Source: BD1-7 clade bacterium (lineage in GTDB: Bacteria > Pseudomonadota > Gammaproteobacteria > Pseudomonadales > DT-91). From it: a stretch of 64,000 nucleotides of DNA. Position 1 is the stretch's first letter. Every line of letters begins with the position of its first letter. Of the stretch, positions 34,079 to 43,706 are shown one piece after another. A program made the position numbers and the translations under genes. The notes beneath the pieces are model-generated. The model saw only the letters and a program-made list of their open reading frames with translations, was not told the DNA's origin and ran no database searches. The stretch covers positions 496,001 through 560,000 of the forward strand of contig CACSIO010000012.1 of assembly GCA_902705865.1 (NCBI GenBank). Reading direction: 5' to 3'.

Positions 34079-34387
34079 ATGTCAGACAATGCAGAAAAAA
34101 AACGCGAACTTGTGAATGATTTGAATCGCCAGACGTCAAAAATCGGCTGGCGGGAAATACAGCGCTTCTATGCAGCTGGTGATGCTGTTTATGTGAAGTC
34201 AGGTATGGATTTGGTTAATGTGGCTGCTGAGGTTGCGTTGGATAACTCCGCTCAATTAAAGCAGTGGATGGAAGCTGATGAAGTGCATGCCGTTACTGAA
34301 GCTCAGGCATCCGCGTGGTTTGATGGCGAAAAGACCGTCTGGGCGGTAGTAGTTTCTCCTTGGGTTTTTGTTCAGCCTATCGACTAA
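34079..34387 (+). CDS. DUF2288 family protein
   Basis: This 102-residue protein starts from ATG 34079; a start at 34058 would add seven residues, but the shorter form agrees with the usual family start. It has L-N-R-Q-T-S-K-I-G-W-R-E-I-Q-R-F-Y-A-A-G near the N-terminus, then D-L-V-N-V-A-A-E-V-A, and A-W-F-D-G-E-K-T-V-W-A-V-V-V-S-P-W-V-F-V-Q at the C-terminus, matching DUF2288. The function is not known. The gap to hvfC is 112 bases, so it is probably not in that operon. Confidence 0.85.
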   Translation: MSDNAEKKRELVNDLNRQTSKIGWREIQRFYAAGDAVYVKSGMDLVNVAAEVALDNSAQLKQWMEADEVHAVTEAQASAWFDGEKTVWAVVVSPWVFVQPID

Positions 34388-34483
34388 CTTTGACATTTTG
34401 GGCCTCTAGCTATCGACCGAAATGTACTATGGTTGCCTGTTTCTGCCGTGAAATTTTAACTGATTGGAATTGAGGAAATCGAT

Positions 34484-34903
34484 ATGAGTGCAGTGATCCC
34501 TGAGTCACATATGGATCTTGTTAATGGCCCGGTATATGCCACCTTCAATACACATATGTCTGACGGCAGTATTCAGTCGACGTTAGTGTGGTTTAACTAT
34601 GAAGACGGGTACATCTGGGTAAACAGTAAACCTGGGCGTGTAAAGTATCGCAATATTCAGGATAACCCGAATGTCTCTCTATTAGCCGTTGATACTACTA
34701 ACCCCTGGAAGTACATCTCCATTCGTGGCCGTGTTGAGGATATCGTTGAGGAGGGCGCTTTTGAGCATATTGATGCGCTAACGCAATTGTATTTAGGCCA
34801 GCCTCACTATTATGGCGTTATCGAGCCGGTAGAAGCGAAAGAAGGCGCAGTGCGCTGCATGTATAAAATCGCCATCGATAAAGTGATGACAATGGGCGAG
34901 TAA
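34484..34903 (+). CDS. PPOX-class flavin-dependent oxidoreductase-like protein
   Basis: This 139-residue split-barrel protein belongs to the pyridoxamine-5'-phosphate-oxidase-like superfamily that binds FMN or F420. Typical features are P-V-Y-A-T-F-N-T near the N-terminus, Y-I-W-V-N-S-K-P-G-R-V-K-Y-R-N-I-Q-D-N-P-N-V-S-L, then W-K-Y-I-S-I-R-G-R-V. GAGGA upstream supports the start. The substrate is unknown. Confidence 0.85.
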   Translation: MSAVIPESHMDLVNGPVYATFNTHMSDGSIQSTLVWFNYEDGYIWVNSKPGRVKYRNIQDNPNVSLLAVDTTNPWKYISIRGRVEDIVEEGAFEHIDALTQLYLGQPHYYGVIEPVEAKEGAVRCMYKIAIDKVMTMGE

Positions 34904-34959
34904 TTCTCGCCTTTTTCAACACCTGCCGTCATTAAAGAATAATTCGAACAAGCAAAGCT

Positions 34960-36267
34960 ATGACTGATAAAACCACAGATCTTAATCAGCAATTAATTGA
35001 ATTCATTCAGAGTTCACCGACACCATTTCATGCCGTTAAAACCATGTCTGAAAAACTCAAAGCAGCAGGGTTCCAGCAGCTCGTAGAAAAAGACGGTTGG
35101 TCGCTGGAAGCGGGAGCCAAGTATTTTGTGACGCGCAATGATTCATCAATTATTGCATTCAGGTATGGTGAAAAACCGTTAGCTGAAAACGGAATCCGAA
35201 TGTTGGGTGCGCATACCGATAGCCCGTGTTTGAAAGTCAAGCCGAACCCGGATTTGAATCGCCATGGTTACTGGCAGCTAGGTGTTGAAACCTACGGTGG
35301 TGTGCTGTTGAATCCGTGGTTTGATCGAGAGTTGAGCATTGCCGGACGTGTGTCTGTAGTCGATGTTGACGGAAAGCTACACCATCGTTTAATTGATTTT
35401 TGTGCGCCGATAGCGATGGTTCCTAGCCTTGCTATTCATCTTGATAAGGAGGCGAATAGTAAGCGCAACATCAATGCGCAGACTCATTTACCGGTTGTGC
35501 TTGATTTGGTTGATGGTAACGACGCGGGTGAATTTCGGTCGTTGCTCGCTCATCGGGTGGCGGCTGAATATGCAGAACTCGGGCAACTCGAATTATTGGA
35601 ATATGAGTTGTCGTTATACGATGTGAATCCTGGACGTATTTATGGCCTCAATCAGGCATTTGTCGCTGCAGCACGTTTGGATAATCTTCTGAGTTGTTTT
35701 GTTGGCTTACAGGCGCTAATTGAGGCTGACGACGGACAATCGATGCTATTGGTCTGTAATGACCATGAAGAGGTTGGCAGTGCTTCTGCGGCCGGTGCGC
35801 AGGGTACGATGCTAAAAGACTTTTTGACGCGTCTTATTGGCGATGATGAAGCCATGATACGGACGTTGCAGCAGTCGATGATGATATCTGTGGATAATGC
35901 ACATGCGATTCATCCCAACTTTGCCAGCAAGCATGACGATAATCATGGGCCGCAAATAAACCAGGGGCCGGTTATAAAGATCAATGCGAATCAAAGATAC
36001 GCCTCAAATTCTGAAACACAGGCCATTTTTAAAGCTGTGTGCGCGAAGCAGAGTATACCGTTGCAGTCATTTGTTGTGCGATCTGATATGGGGTGTGGAT
36101 CTACGATAGGGCCTATCACAGCGACGGAAATTGGCGTGAAAACACTGGATATCGGTGTGCCGACGTTGGGCATGCACTCTATTCGAGAAACCGCGGGTAC
36201 TAAAGATACTGACTATTTAACTGCAAGCCTGAAGGGATTTCTGGAACTGTCAGAAACAGCAGTCTGA
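34960..36267 (+). CDS. apeB: M18-family aminopeptidase (ApeB-like)
   Basis: This 435-residue cocatalytic zinc aminopeptidase of family M18 has the metal- and catalysis-linked motifs G-A-H-T-D-S-P-C-L-K-V-K-P (His ligand and catalytic Asp, about residues 85-97), D-N-L (the loop R-L-D-N-L), and the Glu pair in D-H-E-E-V-G-S-A-S-A-A-G-A. It also has S-V-D-N-A-H-A-I-H-P-N, and the C-terminal H-S-I-R-E-T-A-G ligand region. M18 enzymes act on acidic N-terminal residues and form dodecamers. An 18-bp bidirectional terminator follows. Confidence 0.95.
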   Translation: MTDKTTDLNQQLIEFIQSSPTPFHAVKTMSEKLKAAGFQQLVEKDGWSLEAGAKYFVTRNDSSIIAFRYGEKPLAENGIRMLGAHTDSPCLKVKPNPDLNRHGYWQLGVETYGGVLLNPWFDRELSIAGRVSVVDVDGKLHHRLIDFCAPIAMVPSLAIHLDKEANSKRNINAQTHLPVVLDLVDGNDAGEFRSLLAHRVAAEYAELGQLELLEYELSLYDVNPGRIYGLNQAFVAAARLDNLLSCFVGLQALIEADDGQSMLLVCNDHEEVGSASAAGAQGTMLKDFLTRLIGDDEAMIRTLQQSMMISVDNAHAIHPNFASKHDDNHGPQINQGPVIKINANQRYASNSETQAIFKAVCAKQSIPLQSFVVRSDMGCGSTIGPITATEIGVKTLDIGVPTLGMHSIRETAGTKDTDYLTASLKGFLELSETAV

Positions 36268-36287
36268 CAAGCTTTATAAGTTTTAGG

Positions 36288-36328
36288 GCAATCAAAAAAG
36301 CCGGCATATTGCCGGCTTTTTTGATTGC
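36288..36328. terminator. Long perfect bidirectional terminator between apeB and bfr
   Basis: A perfect 18-bp stem, left arm 36288-36305 and right arm 36311-36328, encloses an ATATT loop. Both arms carry GCCGGC next to a run of A or T, so each strand has a T-tail. It serves apeB on the plus strand and bfr on the minus strand. Confidence 0.95.
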
Positions 36329-36359
36329 TGATTACCAGCGTTTTGAACAGTAGGGCAGA

Positions 36360-36848
36360 TTAGCTTGAATGCTCATCAGCCAAATACATATTTTTCTGCT
36401 CATAACGTTCGATACCAACACGTTCTATCAATCCAAGCTGAGTTTCCAGCCAGTCGACGTGTTCTTCTTCAGATTCAAGAATGTTTTGCAGAACGTCACG
36501 ACTGACGTAATCGGCAACAGATTCGCAATATTTGATACCTTCGCGCAGATCTGGAATAGCCAATTGTTCAATCTTGAGGTCACATTCCAGCATTTCTTTG
36601 GTGTTTTCACCGATGAACAGTTTGCCGAGCTTTTGTAGGTTCGGAATGCCCTCGAGGAAGAGAATACGTTCGATCAAGATGTCGGCGTGTTTCATTTCAT
36701 CGATGGATTCGTGATATTCAAGGTGGGCTAGGTTTTTTAAACCCCAGTCCTTGAACATACGTGAATGTAGGAAGTACTGGTTGATGGCAATTAGTTCGTT
36801 GCCCAATGCTATGTTGAGGTGTTCGATAACCTTAGCGTCGCCCTTCAT
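36360..36848 (-). CDS. bfr: Bacterioferritin
   Basis: Bacterioferritin stores iron in a 24-mer cage with haem between subunits. The 162-residue protein has the haem ligand Met52 and a complete dinuclear ferroxidase centre: Glu18, Tyr25, Glu51, His54, Glu94, Glu127 and His130, all at the expected positions. The bfd gene lies 167 bases upstream on the same strand, giving the usual pair for iron storage and release. Confidence 0.97.
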   Translation of the reverse strand: MKGDAKVIEHLNIALGNELIAINQYFLHSRMFKDWGLKNLAHLEYHESIDEMKHADILIERILFLEGIPNLQKLGKLFIGENTKEMLECDLKIEQLAIPDLREGIKYCESVADYVSRDVLQNILESEEEHVDWLETQLGLIERVGIERYEQKNMYLADEHSS

Positions 36849-37015
36849 ATAGGAACTCCTTAGTATTCGGTTCGGAATGAATAATAGGCGATTTTGGGGT
36901 GTAAGACACGGAGTGTCAACGCTAAGTTGTTGAAATTTAAGGGAAAGAAAGTGATTCTGAGAAGTGTTTTTATTAGCAACTATGTTAGAAATGTTGCTAC
37001 ACGGAAGTGTAACAA

Positions 37016-37222
37016 CTAGGCAGCATAAAAAGAAGCTTGGTTATTCATTGAGGACATATCATCGAGTGCATCATTGACGATATCTTTTGCCATACAGGCA
37101 CACTGACCACATTGTGTTGACACGCCTAACTTACTGCGTACCATTTTCATTGAAGTCGCACCGTCCATCACCGCGTCACGAATGTCGTTATCAGTAATGC
37201 CTTTGCAGATGCATACAAACAT
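37016..37222 (-). CDS. bfd: Bacterioferritin-associated ferredoxin Bfd
   Basis: Bfd delivers electrons to bacterioferritin to release stored iron. The 68-residue protein from ATG 37222 (the in-frame TTG at 37228 is less likely) has the [2Fe-2S] pattern C-I-C-K-G near the N-terminus and C-G-Q-C later, typical of the BFD family. A Thr/Met-rich segment between them follows the usual A-V-x-x-G-A order. A candidate Fur box lies about 160 bases upstream. Confidence 0.93.
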   Translation of the reverse strand: MFVCICKGITDNDIRDAVMDGATSMKMVRSKLGVSTQCGQCACMAKDIVNDALDDMSSMNNQASFYAA

Positions 37223-37378
37223 GTTCAACGTTCTCGATAGTGTGCCAATTTATATGGCAGTTGCTTAAAGCGTTCTTTGAGCCGGTTGATTCACAATTTG
37301 TGAAGGTGAATCAATGTGAGTTCCGGTGTCACAGTTCTATCAACAAACATATTAGGTTGTTGATGATGTAAATTTAAG

Positions 37379-37397
37379 CGTAATAGGAATCGTTGTC
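37379..37397. promoter_or_regulatory. Candidate Fur box upstream of bfd
   Basis: The 19 bases at 37379-37397 contain TAAT, AATC and TTGTC in the register of the classical Fur consensus and match it at 12 of 19 positions by my count. It is between divergent bfd and peroxiredoxin genes and about 160 bases before the bfd start. bfd is commonly iron-repressed; this assignment is tentative. Confidence 0.4.
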
Positions 37398-37648
37398 AAT
37401 TGCATTTGTAATTTATTTGCTAATTTCTCTTAGATCATAGAATTGGCTTATGTTTAATTATTGATCAATAAATTTATTTTATGAGGCGCGTAAAAATAAA
37501 CAATGGGAAATCGCCGAATTTCTCCCGTAAGATGCTGGTAAATTCAATTCAAGCCATTAAGCTATGTGGGTTGAATTAATCAAGGTGTTAGCGACCGCTG
37601 GCACTGTTTACACGCTTAACTACCCAACCTAGATTAGGAGATGAATCA

Positions 37649-38251
37649 ATGGGCGTATTAGTTGGAAAACCTGCACCGGATTTTACCTGTAATGCAGTAC
37701 TGGGTGACGGCACTATCGTTGCTGACTTCAATCTGAAGCAAGCGCTGGATGGCAAATACGGTCTGGTATTCTTCTACCCACTAGACTTCACGTTTGTATG
37801 TCCTTCTGAGCTGATCGCAGCTGATCACCGTATGGCTAAATTCAAAGAACTGGGTGTTGAAGTTATCGGTGTATCTATCGATTCTCACTTCACTCACAAT
37901 GCATGGCGTAACACCGACGTTAAAGATGGCGGTATTGGCCAAGTAAGTTACACATTGGCTGCTGACATCAACCACGACATCTGCCGTGCGTTTGACGTTG
38001 AGTCTGCCGGTGGTGTTGCTTTCCGTGGTGCATTCATTATCGATAAGAATGGCCTGGTTCGTTCACAGCAAGTGAATGATTTACCATTGGGTCGTAACTT
38101 CGATGAATACATCCGTGTTATTGAAGCACTGCAATTCCACGAAGAGCATGGTGAAGTTTGCCCTGCAGGCTGGAACAAAGGTGACAAAGGTATGACTGCA
38201 TCTCCAGAAGGTGTTGCTGAGTACCTGAGCGAGAATTCTGACGCTCTGTAA
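37649..38251 (+). CDS. Typical 2-Cys peroxiredoxin (AhpC/TSA family)
   Basis: This 200-residue peroxidase reduces hydrogen peroxide and alkyl hydroperoxides. The peroxidatic Cys51 lies in F-Y-P-L-D-F-T-F-V-C-P-S-E, and the resolving Cys is in H-G-E-V-C-P-A-G-W near the C-terminus. The catalytic Thr and Arg are present. Length is typical. It is followed by a strong terminator, so it is probably monocistronic. The adjacent bfd/bfr pair is consistent with coordinated iron and oxidative-stress control, but I did not find a clear OxyR site in the 397 bases upstream. Confidence 0.96.
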   Translation: MGVLVGKPAPDFTCNAVLGDGTIVADFNLKQALDGKYGLVFFYPLDFTFVCPSELIAADHRMAKFKELGVEVIGVSIDSHFTHNAWRNTDVKDGGIGQVSYTLAADINHDICRAFDVESAGGVAFRGAFIIDKNGLVRSQQVNDLPLGRNFDEYIRVIEALQFHEEHGEVCPAGWNKGDKGMTASPEGVAEYLSENSDAL

Positions 38252-38315
38252 ATCGCTTTATGGGTATCAATCTCTCAAGGCAATAGCTGCAGAGAGATTG
38301 ATAATCACCATAAGC

Positions 38316-38348
38316 ACAAAAAAGCCGGTATATTGCCGGCTTTTTTGT
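38316..38348 (+). terminator. Rho-independent terminator after the peroxiredoxin gene
   Basis: Arms 38316-38328 and 38336-38348 form a 13-bp perfect stem with a TATATTG loop and a T-run. The central sequence differs by one base from the apeB/bfr terminator at 36288-36328. Confidence 0.95.
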
Positions 38349-38420
38349 ATCTGAAATTCCTTGAATCTTATGAGTGCTGTTGATTTCGCAGCACGTTAAA
38401 CGTGGAACTCAGCGTGTTTG

Positions 38421-39134
38421 CTACTCGGTGCCTTCTTTCTCAGCCAAGCGCATATGCCCTTCAACGGCTTTATCCCATCCGCCCATGTCACGCCACTGGT
38501 TAACGATTTGGCAGAATAGTCGTGCAGTGACTTCTGAATCGTAGGCAGCGCTGTGGGCCGCAGCATTATCGAATTGAATATTGGCAATGCGACATGCTTG
38601 AGCGAGTACCGTGTGGCCGAAGGCAAGACCTGCCAATGATGCTGTATCGATGCTGGAAAATGGATGGAACGGGTTGCGCTTGATGCCACAGCGATCAACA
38701 GCGGCATTCAGGAATTGATGATCAAAGCTGGCATTATGGGCGACCACAATGGCACGTTTGCAATTACTTTGCTTCACCTCGCGGCGGATCAGTCTGAAAA
38801 GCTCACCTAGAACATGCTGCTCATCGTACGCTGCTCTAAGCGGGTCTTCCGGATCAATGCCGGTAAAATCCAGTGCCGCTTGCTCCAGGTTTGCGCCTTC
38901 AAACGGCTCCACGTCGAATGCGTGCGTCTCTTTTACCGAGAGAGTGCCATCCTCGTCCATATCCAGAGTCGTCACTGCGATTTCCAGCATGGCGTCCGTT
39001 TTAGGGTTGAAACCTGCCGTTTCGATATCAACTACAACGGGTAGGTAGCCACGGAATCGGTAGGCGATTTGCGGCTTGTCCATTGCTTTGGATGTCGCGT
39101 TGACCTCGCTCAGTTCCCAGTCACTCGTTGCCAT
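38421..39134 (-). CDS. rnt: Ribonuclease T
   Basis: RNase T is a 3'-5' exoribonuclease that trims tRNA and other stable RNA ends. The 237-residue DEDDh protein has D-I-E-T-A-G (about residues 36-41), the motif [12 protein letters not shown], and the exonuclease H-N-A-S-F-D-H. The third motif A-H-S-A-A-Y-D-S-E is also present. The stop of pyrC upstream overlaps this start by 25 bases; an alternative start at M18 (39083) would avoid the overlap and is closer to the E. coli N-terminus. The pyrC-rnt pair is a known gene order in gammaproteobacteria. Confidence 0.96.
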   Translation of the reverse strand: MATSDWELSEVNATSKAMDKPQIAYRFRGYLPVVVDIETAGFNPKTDAMLEIAVTTLDMDEDGTLSVKETHAFDVEPFEGANLEQAALDFTGIDPEDPLRAAYDEQHVLGELFRLIRREVKQSNCKRAIVVAHNASFDHQFLNAAVDRCGIKRNPFHPFSSIDTASLAGLAFGHTVLAQACRIANIQFDNAAAHSAAYDSEVTARLFCQIVNQWRDMGGWDKAVEGHMRLAEKEGTE

Positions 39135-40150
39135 GTAATCTGCTCGCCTGCTAATAGTGGTGTAATAGTGGATGTGCTGAGAGTTAGGCTCTCAGGCATT
39201 GTCCATGATGTTTTTTTCAGTGTGATGGTTTCGTTGTTGCGTGGCAAGCCATAAAAGTCAGGGCCGAAAGCAGACGCGAAATTATCCAGTTTATCCAGTG
39301 CATCAGCATCTTCAAATGCCATTGCATATAGCTCAATTGCTGCGGGTGCGGTGTAACAGCCGGCACAACCGCAGGCTGCTTCTTTTTTATCAGTCGCGTG
39401 TGGTGCAGAGTCAGTACCAAGGAAGAACTTAGGATTGCCACTCGTGGCTGCTTTTAGCAAGGCTTGCTGATGCAAAGATCGTTTAAGAATAGGCAGGCAA
39501 AAAAAGTGCGGACGTATACCGCCAACAAGCATATCGTTGCGATTGAAAAGCAAGTGGTGCGCAGTGATCGTGGCAGCAATATTGTCGGTTGCGGTTTCAA
39601 CAAATTCGACGGCTTGTGCTGTTGTGATGTGCTCCAGTACGACTTTTAAGTTTGGGAAGTCGTTGGTTAGAGGTTTCAGAATGTTCTCTATAAAGATCGC
39701 TTCACGGTCGAAGATGTCGATATGGGAATCAGTCACTTCGCCGTGCACCAGCAGCGGCATACCGACTTCTTGCATTGCTGCAAAGACATCGGCTTTGGCA
39801 AAAATGTCGGTAACCCCTGAATCTGAGTTCGTGGTTGCCCCAGCAGGGTAAAGCTTTACTGCCCTGACAACACCCGATGCGTGGGCTTCAACAATGTCTT
39901 CAGGCTGAGTTTTGTCTGTCAGGTACAAAACCATCAGTGGCTCGAATGTGCTGCCTTCTGGAACGTGAGCAAGAATACGTTCACGATAATCAAGCGCCTG
40001 GCGAGTGTTGGTTACTGGCGGAACCAGATTTGGCATGACGATGGCGCGATTAAACTGATGGGCTGCATCGGCAACAGTTCTTGATAATGCGTCACCGTCA
40101 CGGAGATGAATGTGCCAATCATCCGGTTGGTGCAGCGTAATAGATTGCAT
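39110..40150 (-). CDS. pyrC: Dihydroorotase (class II)
   Basis: PyrC cyclises carbamoyl aspartate to dihydroorotate in pyrimidine synthesis. The 346-residue protein from ATG 40150 has the zinc motif [10 protein letters not shown] (His ligands) at the N-terminus, the metal-bridging Lys in [19 protein letters not shown], further His ligands in L-V-H-G-E-V and L-E-H-I-T-T, and the catalytic Asp in G-T-D-S-A-P-H. A 9-residue longer version from 40177 is possible, but AGGG before 40150 fits the shorter start. Confidence 0.97.
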   Translation of the reverse strand: MQSITLHQPDDWHIHLRDGDALSRTVADAAHQFNRAIVMPNLVPPVTNTRQALDYRERILAHVPEGSTFEPLMVLYLTDKTQPEDIVEAHASGVVRAVKLYPAGATTNSDSGVTDIFAKADVFAAMQEVGMPLLVHGEVTDSHIDIFDREAIFIENILKPLTNDFPNLKVVLEHITTAQAVEFVETATDNIAATITAHHLLFNRNDMLVGGIRPHFFCLPILKRSLHQQALLKAATSGNPKFFLGTDSAPHATDKKEAACGCAGCYTAPAAIELYAMAFEDADALDKLDNFASAFGPDFYGLPRNNETITLKKTSWTMPESLTLSTSTITPLLAGEQITWQRVTGN

Positions 40151-40270
40151 AAACGACCCTGGTGATAGATAAATCAATAATTACAGGCCGTATTGTATCG
40201 GAAACACCGGTAACCATAAAGGTGGCGCCGAGCTTCCAAAGATCTCTTTAGCGATTTAACTGAATTATTG

Positions 40271-40310
40271 GCGTATATCAAGATACGCTAAAGCGATATT
40301 TGTATATCGC
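40271..40310 (-). repeat. Two tandem small hairpins at the lipoprotein gene's 3' end
   Basis: GCGTAT (40271-40276) pairs with ATACGC (40283-40288), and GCGATAT (40293-40299) pairs with ATATCGC (40304-40310). The second lies inside the last codons of the lipoprotein gene. There is no T-run on the minus strand, so termination is not assured. Confidence 0.35.
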
Positions 40311-41265
40311 CTTTGAATGCCTGATTGGTGTCGGCCTTCCCGCTGAATGCCGCTTTGATACCCTCGGCAGTTGATTCCTCGAATTGAATATCCATCGACG
40401 GGGCAGATCCACCTCCACGCTTCCAAAAACTATATATTGCATCTTCTGTGCCTTTGCCGTTCAGCTGCATACTCGCAGAAATCTCTTTTACTCCGAGGTT
40501 GTCACGTATTTCTGCGAGATCCAGAATCATGTCTTGGTCATCAAGCGTTGTGTTGGCAACAACCTGTAAGCGTTGTGTTGCCCCTGATTGCAGGTATTCA
40601 GGGTCTTCTGGCGTTTTGTTGTGGTTAGTCTGAGTAAATTCACCAACGGATTCTGAAAAGCACAATAGTGATGAAGGTGTTGTTGGTAACCCCATGAGTT
40701 CGGTTTGTAACACTGCAGAGCCCAGTGTGATTGCATCTGGCGCGAGTCTGTGGAGTTTGATTTGCAGAGCATACTCGAGAGATTTGGTGTCCGAAAAGTT
40801 CTCGCTATAAATCTGGTTGCCCAGCATATGTGAGTTGCTAACGACCTCCAGAGTCAATGGGTTTGCTTTAGCGCCAAATGTTGTTGTTAAGCGGCCGTTT
40901 TTGCGTCGTACAGGGCGTTCGCCCATACCGTCACAGCTAATAAAGTGCATTTTTTCGCCTTCGTGACCGGATCGTAGATGAACAATCTGGCGGATTTTAA
41001 AATGTTCTTGGTATTCTTCTTCGAGTCTTGGCACGTTATTAACATAGGCGCTTTCCTTGCGCTGCAGCTTTCCTTCCCCAATTAATAACCAGCGTCCTTC
41101 GAGGCTATCAGGTTCTGGGCTGGCAATTAGGCGTTCATATTGGTTGGCATCGAAACGCGAATCTGCTGGATTTTGGGCCGAATCGCTCGTGTCACAAGCA
41201 GTTACAACAGTAAGTACGGCGAGGGCTAAAGGCGTAACTAGTATTCGGCGGAATAAGGCGGTCAT
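40288..41265 (-). CDS. Predicted lipoprotein of unknown function
   Basis: This 325-residue protein has a lipoprotein signal: basic start F-R-R, hydrophobic stretch, then V-V-T-A-C with the acylated Cys at about residue 24, followed by D-T, which may favour inner-membrane retention by the Asp+2 rule known in E. coli. Beyond an Asp/Asn/Ser-rich region the mature protein has mixed beta and helical segments with two Cys (I-S-C-D-G-M-G-E-R and L-L-C-F-S-E). I recognise no domain. It lies 137 bases upstream of pyrC on the same strand. Confidence 0.75.
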   Translation of the reverse strand: MTALFRRILVTPLALAVLTVVTACDTSDSAQNPADSRFDANQYERLIASPEPDSLEGRWLLIGEGKLQRKESAYVNNVPRLEEEYQEHFKIRQIVHLRSGHEGEKMHFISCDGMGERPVRRKNGRLTTTFGAKANPLTLEVVSNSHMLGNQIYSENFSDTKSLEYALQIKLHRLAPDAITLGSAVLQTELMGLPTTPSSLLCFSESVGEFTQTNHNKTPEDPEYLQSGATQRLQVVANTTLDDQDMILDLAEIRDNLGVKEISASMQLNGKGTEDAIYSFWKRGGGSAPSMDIQFEESTAEGIKAAFSGKADTNQAFKGDIQISL

Positions 41266-41456
41266 TTCAACTTCAACAAATGGCTATAACGAATTGGCTC
41301 AGCGATTCTAGGGTAAGGTGCTGAAATGGGTCAAATGTTGGTTTGATTTTTGTTGCTGGTATCTCATTCCAATGGCCGGTAGAATATGCGCCCCTCACAG
41401 TTTGCTAACGCAAATTGACAAAGGCATTTCAGTGACCTCAGTTGGAGATAATTTCA

Positions 41457-42674
41457 ATGTCAGACCCTAAAAAGGTAGTTCTCGCGTATTCTGGCGGCTT
41501 GGATACGTCTGTCATCGTTAAATGGATTCAGGAAGAGTACAACTGTGAAGTTGTTACTTTTACTGCAGATCTGGGACAAGGCGAAGAAGTTGAACCAGCA
41601 CGTGCGAAAGCTGAAGCACTTGGGGTAAAGGAAATTTACATCGACGACTTACGTGAAGAATTTGCGCGTGATTTTGTATTTCCAATGTTTCGTGCGAACA
41701 CCATCTACGAAGGCGAATACCTATTGGGTACCTCAATTGCACGCCCTCTGATTGCAAAGCGTTTGATTGAGATTGCCAATGAAACCGGTGCTGATGCAAT
41801 TGCTCACGGCGCGACAGGTAAAGGTAACGATCAAGTTCGTTTTGAATTGGGTGCTTACGCGTTGAAGCCAGGTATTCAAGTGATTGCACCATGGCGCGAA
41901 TGGGATCTGACATCCCGTGAATCTTTGATGGAATACTGCGATACACATGGTATCCCGGTAGAGAATAAACAAGGTAAGAGATCACCTTACTCGATGGATG
42001 CCAACTTGCTGCATATTTCATATGAAGGTGATTTGATTGAAGATCCGTGGGCTGAGCCGGAAGACGACATGTGGTTGTGGTCTAAATCCCCAGAGCAGGC
42101 ACCGGACGAGCCTACCTATATCACGTTGTCATTCGAGAACGGTGATGTTGTTGCTATCGATGGCGAGCCTAAATCTCCTGCAACCGTGATGGAAGAGCTC
42201 AACGCTCTGGCCGGCGCCAATGGTATCGGGCGTGCTGATATTGTCGAAAACCGTTATGTGGGTATGAAGGCTCGGGGCTGTTATGAAACGCCAGCAGGTA
42301 CAGTGATGTTGAAGGCGCATCGTGCGATTGAGTCGATCACTTTGGATCGTGAAGCAGCGCATTTGAAGGATGAGCTGATGCCGCGTTATGCCGAGTTGGT
42401 GTACAACGGTTACTGGTGGTCGCCTGAGCGTAAAATGTTGCAGGCAGCGATTGATGAAACTCAGTCTGTCGTTAACGGCGACGTGCGCTTGAAACTCTAC
42501 AAGGGCAACGTAATCGTTGTTGGCCGTCGTTCAGACAGTAGCCTGTTTGATGAAAACATTGCGACATTTGAAGATGATGCAGGTGCTTATGATCAGAAGG
42601 ATGCAGAAGGCTTCATTAAGCTGAACGCTTTGCGTTTGCGTATCGCTGCAAAAAAAGGTCGCGAACAGCTTTAA
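41457..42674 (+). CDS. argG: Argininosuccinate synthase
   Basis: ArgG joins citrulline and aspartate using ATP in arginine synthesis. From ATG 41457, supported by GGAG at 41444-41447, the 405-residue protein has the PP-loop [10 protein letters not shown] (about residues 9-18), [13 protein letters not shown], and [15 protein letters not shown]. The end G-R-x-S-D-S-S-L-F matches the family. A terminator follows at once, so it is monocistronic. Confidence 0.98.
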   Translation: MSDPKKVVLAYSGGLDTSVIVKWIQEEYNCEVVTFTADLGQGEEVEPARAKAEALGVKEIYIDDLREEFARDFVFPMFRANTIYEGEYLLGTSIARPLIAKRLIEIANETGADAIAHGATGKGNDQVRFELGAYALKPGIQVIAPWREWDLTSRESLMEYCDTHGIPVENKQGKRSPYSMDANLLHISYEGDLIEDPWAEPEDDMWLWSKSPEQAPDEPTYITLSFENGDVVAIDGEPKSPATVMEELNALAGANGIGRADIVENRYVGMKARGCYETPAGTVMLKAHRAIESITLDREAAHLKDELMPRYAELVYNGYWWSPERKMLQAAIDETQSVVNGDVRLKLYKGNVIVVGRRSDSSLFDENIATFEDDAGAYDQKDAEGFIKLNALRLRIAAKKGREQL

Positions 42675-42728
42675 TTGTTTGCTAGCTTGAGCTTTGCATA
42701 TTTCTGCGGAGCACAACAGAATACTACC

Positions 42729-42760
42729 AACAAGCGCCTATAGGGCGCTTGTTGTGTTTT
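42729..42760. terminator. Bidirectional terminator between argG and the facing membrane protein gene
   Basis: AACAAGCGCC (42729-42738) and GGCGCTTGTT (42744-42753) form a perfect 10-bp stem with a TATAG loop; GTGTTTT follows on the plus strand. The left arm ends at the stop codon of the minus-strand gene. Confidence 0.8.
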
Positions 42761-43547
42761 CAGCAGGAGGAATATTATCTGTCGCGTGAAAGATATCCAC
42801 GTAGGCGGTGTAGGTTGTTAATGCCAATAACGGAATGGCGAGGATAAGACCCAAGAAGAACGGAATCGACGCAATCACAACCAATGCCGTAGCGATAATG
42901 CTAAACCAAAGGAATGGCATGACATTACGAATACATGCGACAAAGCTTGTTTTCATCGCTTCAAAGCAGTTCATATTTTCGACAGCGATTAATACTGGAG
43001 CAAAATAGTAAGACATTAATAACGGGATATAAAACAGTAGCCCAACCATAACAGCCAAAAGAAGGCTCATCATGTCGGGGTTGCTCTGCATAACCGTCTG
43101 GAATTGTTGAATATCCAAGGTGCCATCGCTGAACGATTGACTGTACGATTCGAGGTTACTGTCACCCACAATTGCCGCAAATGTCAGCAAGAAAGGGATC
43201 ATCAGCACAACCATTGCGATTAAATAGACCAGTCCTAACATCATCAGCTGATTGAAGTTAGTTTTGAAGCCATCAAACATTTGGCCGAACTGGGCTGGTG
43301 GATCCTGCGACTCCTTATCTGCGGTGAGGTAGAGTCCGGCGGCAAGAACAGGTTGTAATAGGTTAACTGCAAAATAACCGATTAATGGAACCCACGAAAT
43401 CACCGCAAGAATAATCCAGATTACCAGTAATATGCCGATCCATAGAAAGGGTTGTTCCTTGAATAGATCGAACGCACTGCGAATCCATCGCCAACCATGA
43501 CTTGTCGGTTGTGAGGCAATTTCTAGGTGTTGAGGTAGTTCGCTCAT
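42738..43547 (-). CDS. BPSS1780-like multi-pass inner-membrane protein
   Basis: This 269-residue protein has an N-terminal amphipathic lead (W-R-W-I-R-S-A-F-D-L-F-K-E-Q-P) followed by about six TM segments (near 35-65, 66-75, 100-130, 155-185, 205-230 and 235-255). It has the BPSS1780-like pattern of hydrophobic pairs with a soluble loop of about 40 residues (about 78-100). No enzyme motif is seen. The function is unknown. It faces argG and is divergent from prfC. Confidence 0.8.
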   Translation of the reverse strand: MSELPQHLEIASQPTSHGWRWIRSAFDLFKEQPFLWIGILLVIWIILAVISWVPLIGYFAVNLLQPVLAAGLYLTADKESQDPPAQFGQMFDGFKTNFNQLMMLGLVYLIAMVVLMIPFLLTFAAIVGDSNLESYSQSFSDGTLDIQQFQTVMQSNPDMMSLLLAVMVGLLFYIPLLMSYYFAPVLIAVENMNCFEAMKTSFVACIRNVMPFLWFSIIATALVVIASIPFFLGLILAIPLLALTTYTAYVDIFHATDNIPPAENTTSAL

Positions 43548-43706
43548 GGTTCCATCCTCTTATGTTTTTGTTTACTTATAGCGCAAAGCGCCTTGCCCTG
43601 CAGATTCCAGTGGCGGGAAGATGATTAATTTACCAAAAAACGCTAGAATCGCGTGCCATTTAATTCCACCGGGTCCGCCGCCCTTCGCCAACGAAGAGAT
43701 TTATTT

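Noticed and set aside
37430-37480. Possible OxyR site upstream of the peroxiredoxin gene
   Set aside because: ATAG-N7-TTAT is present near 37437, but the second half of the operator does not match; A/T-rich DNA gives such matches by chance.
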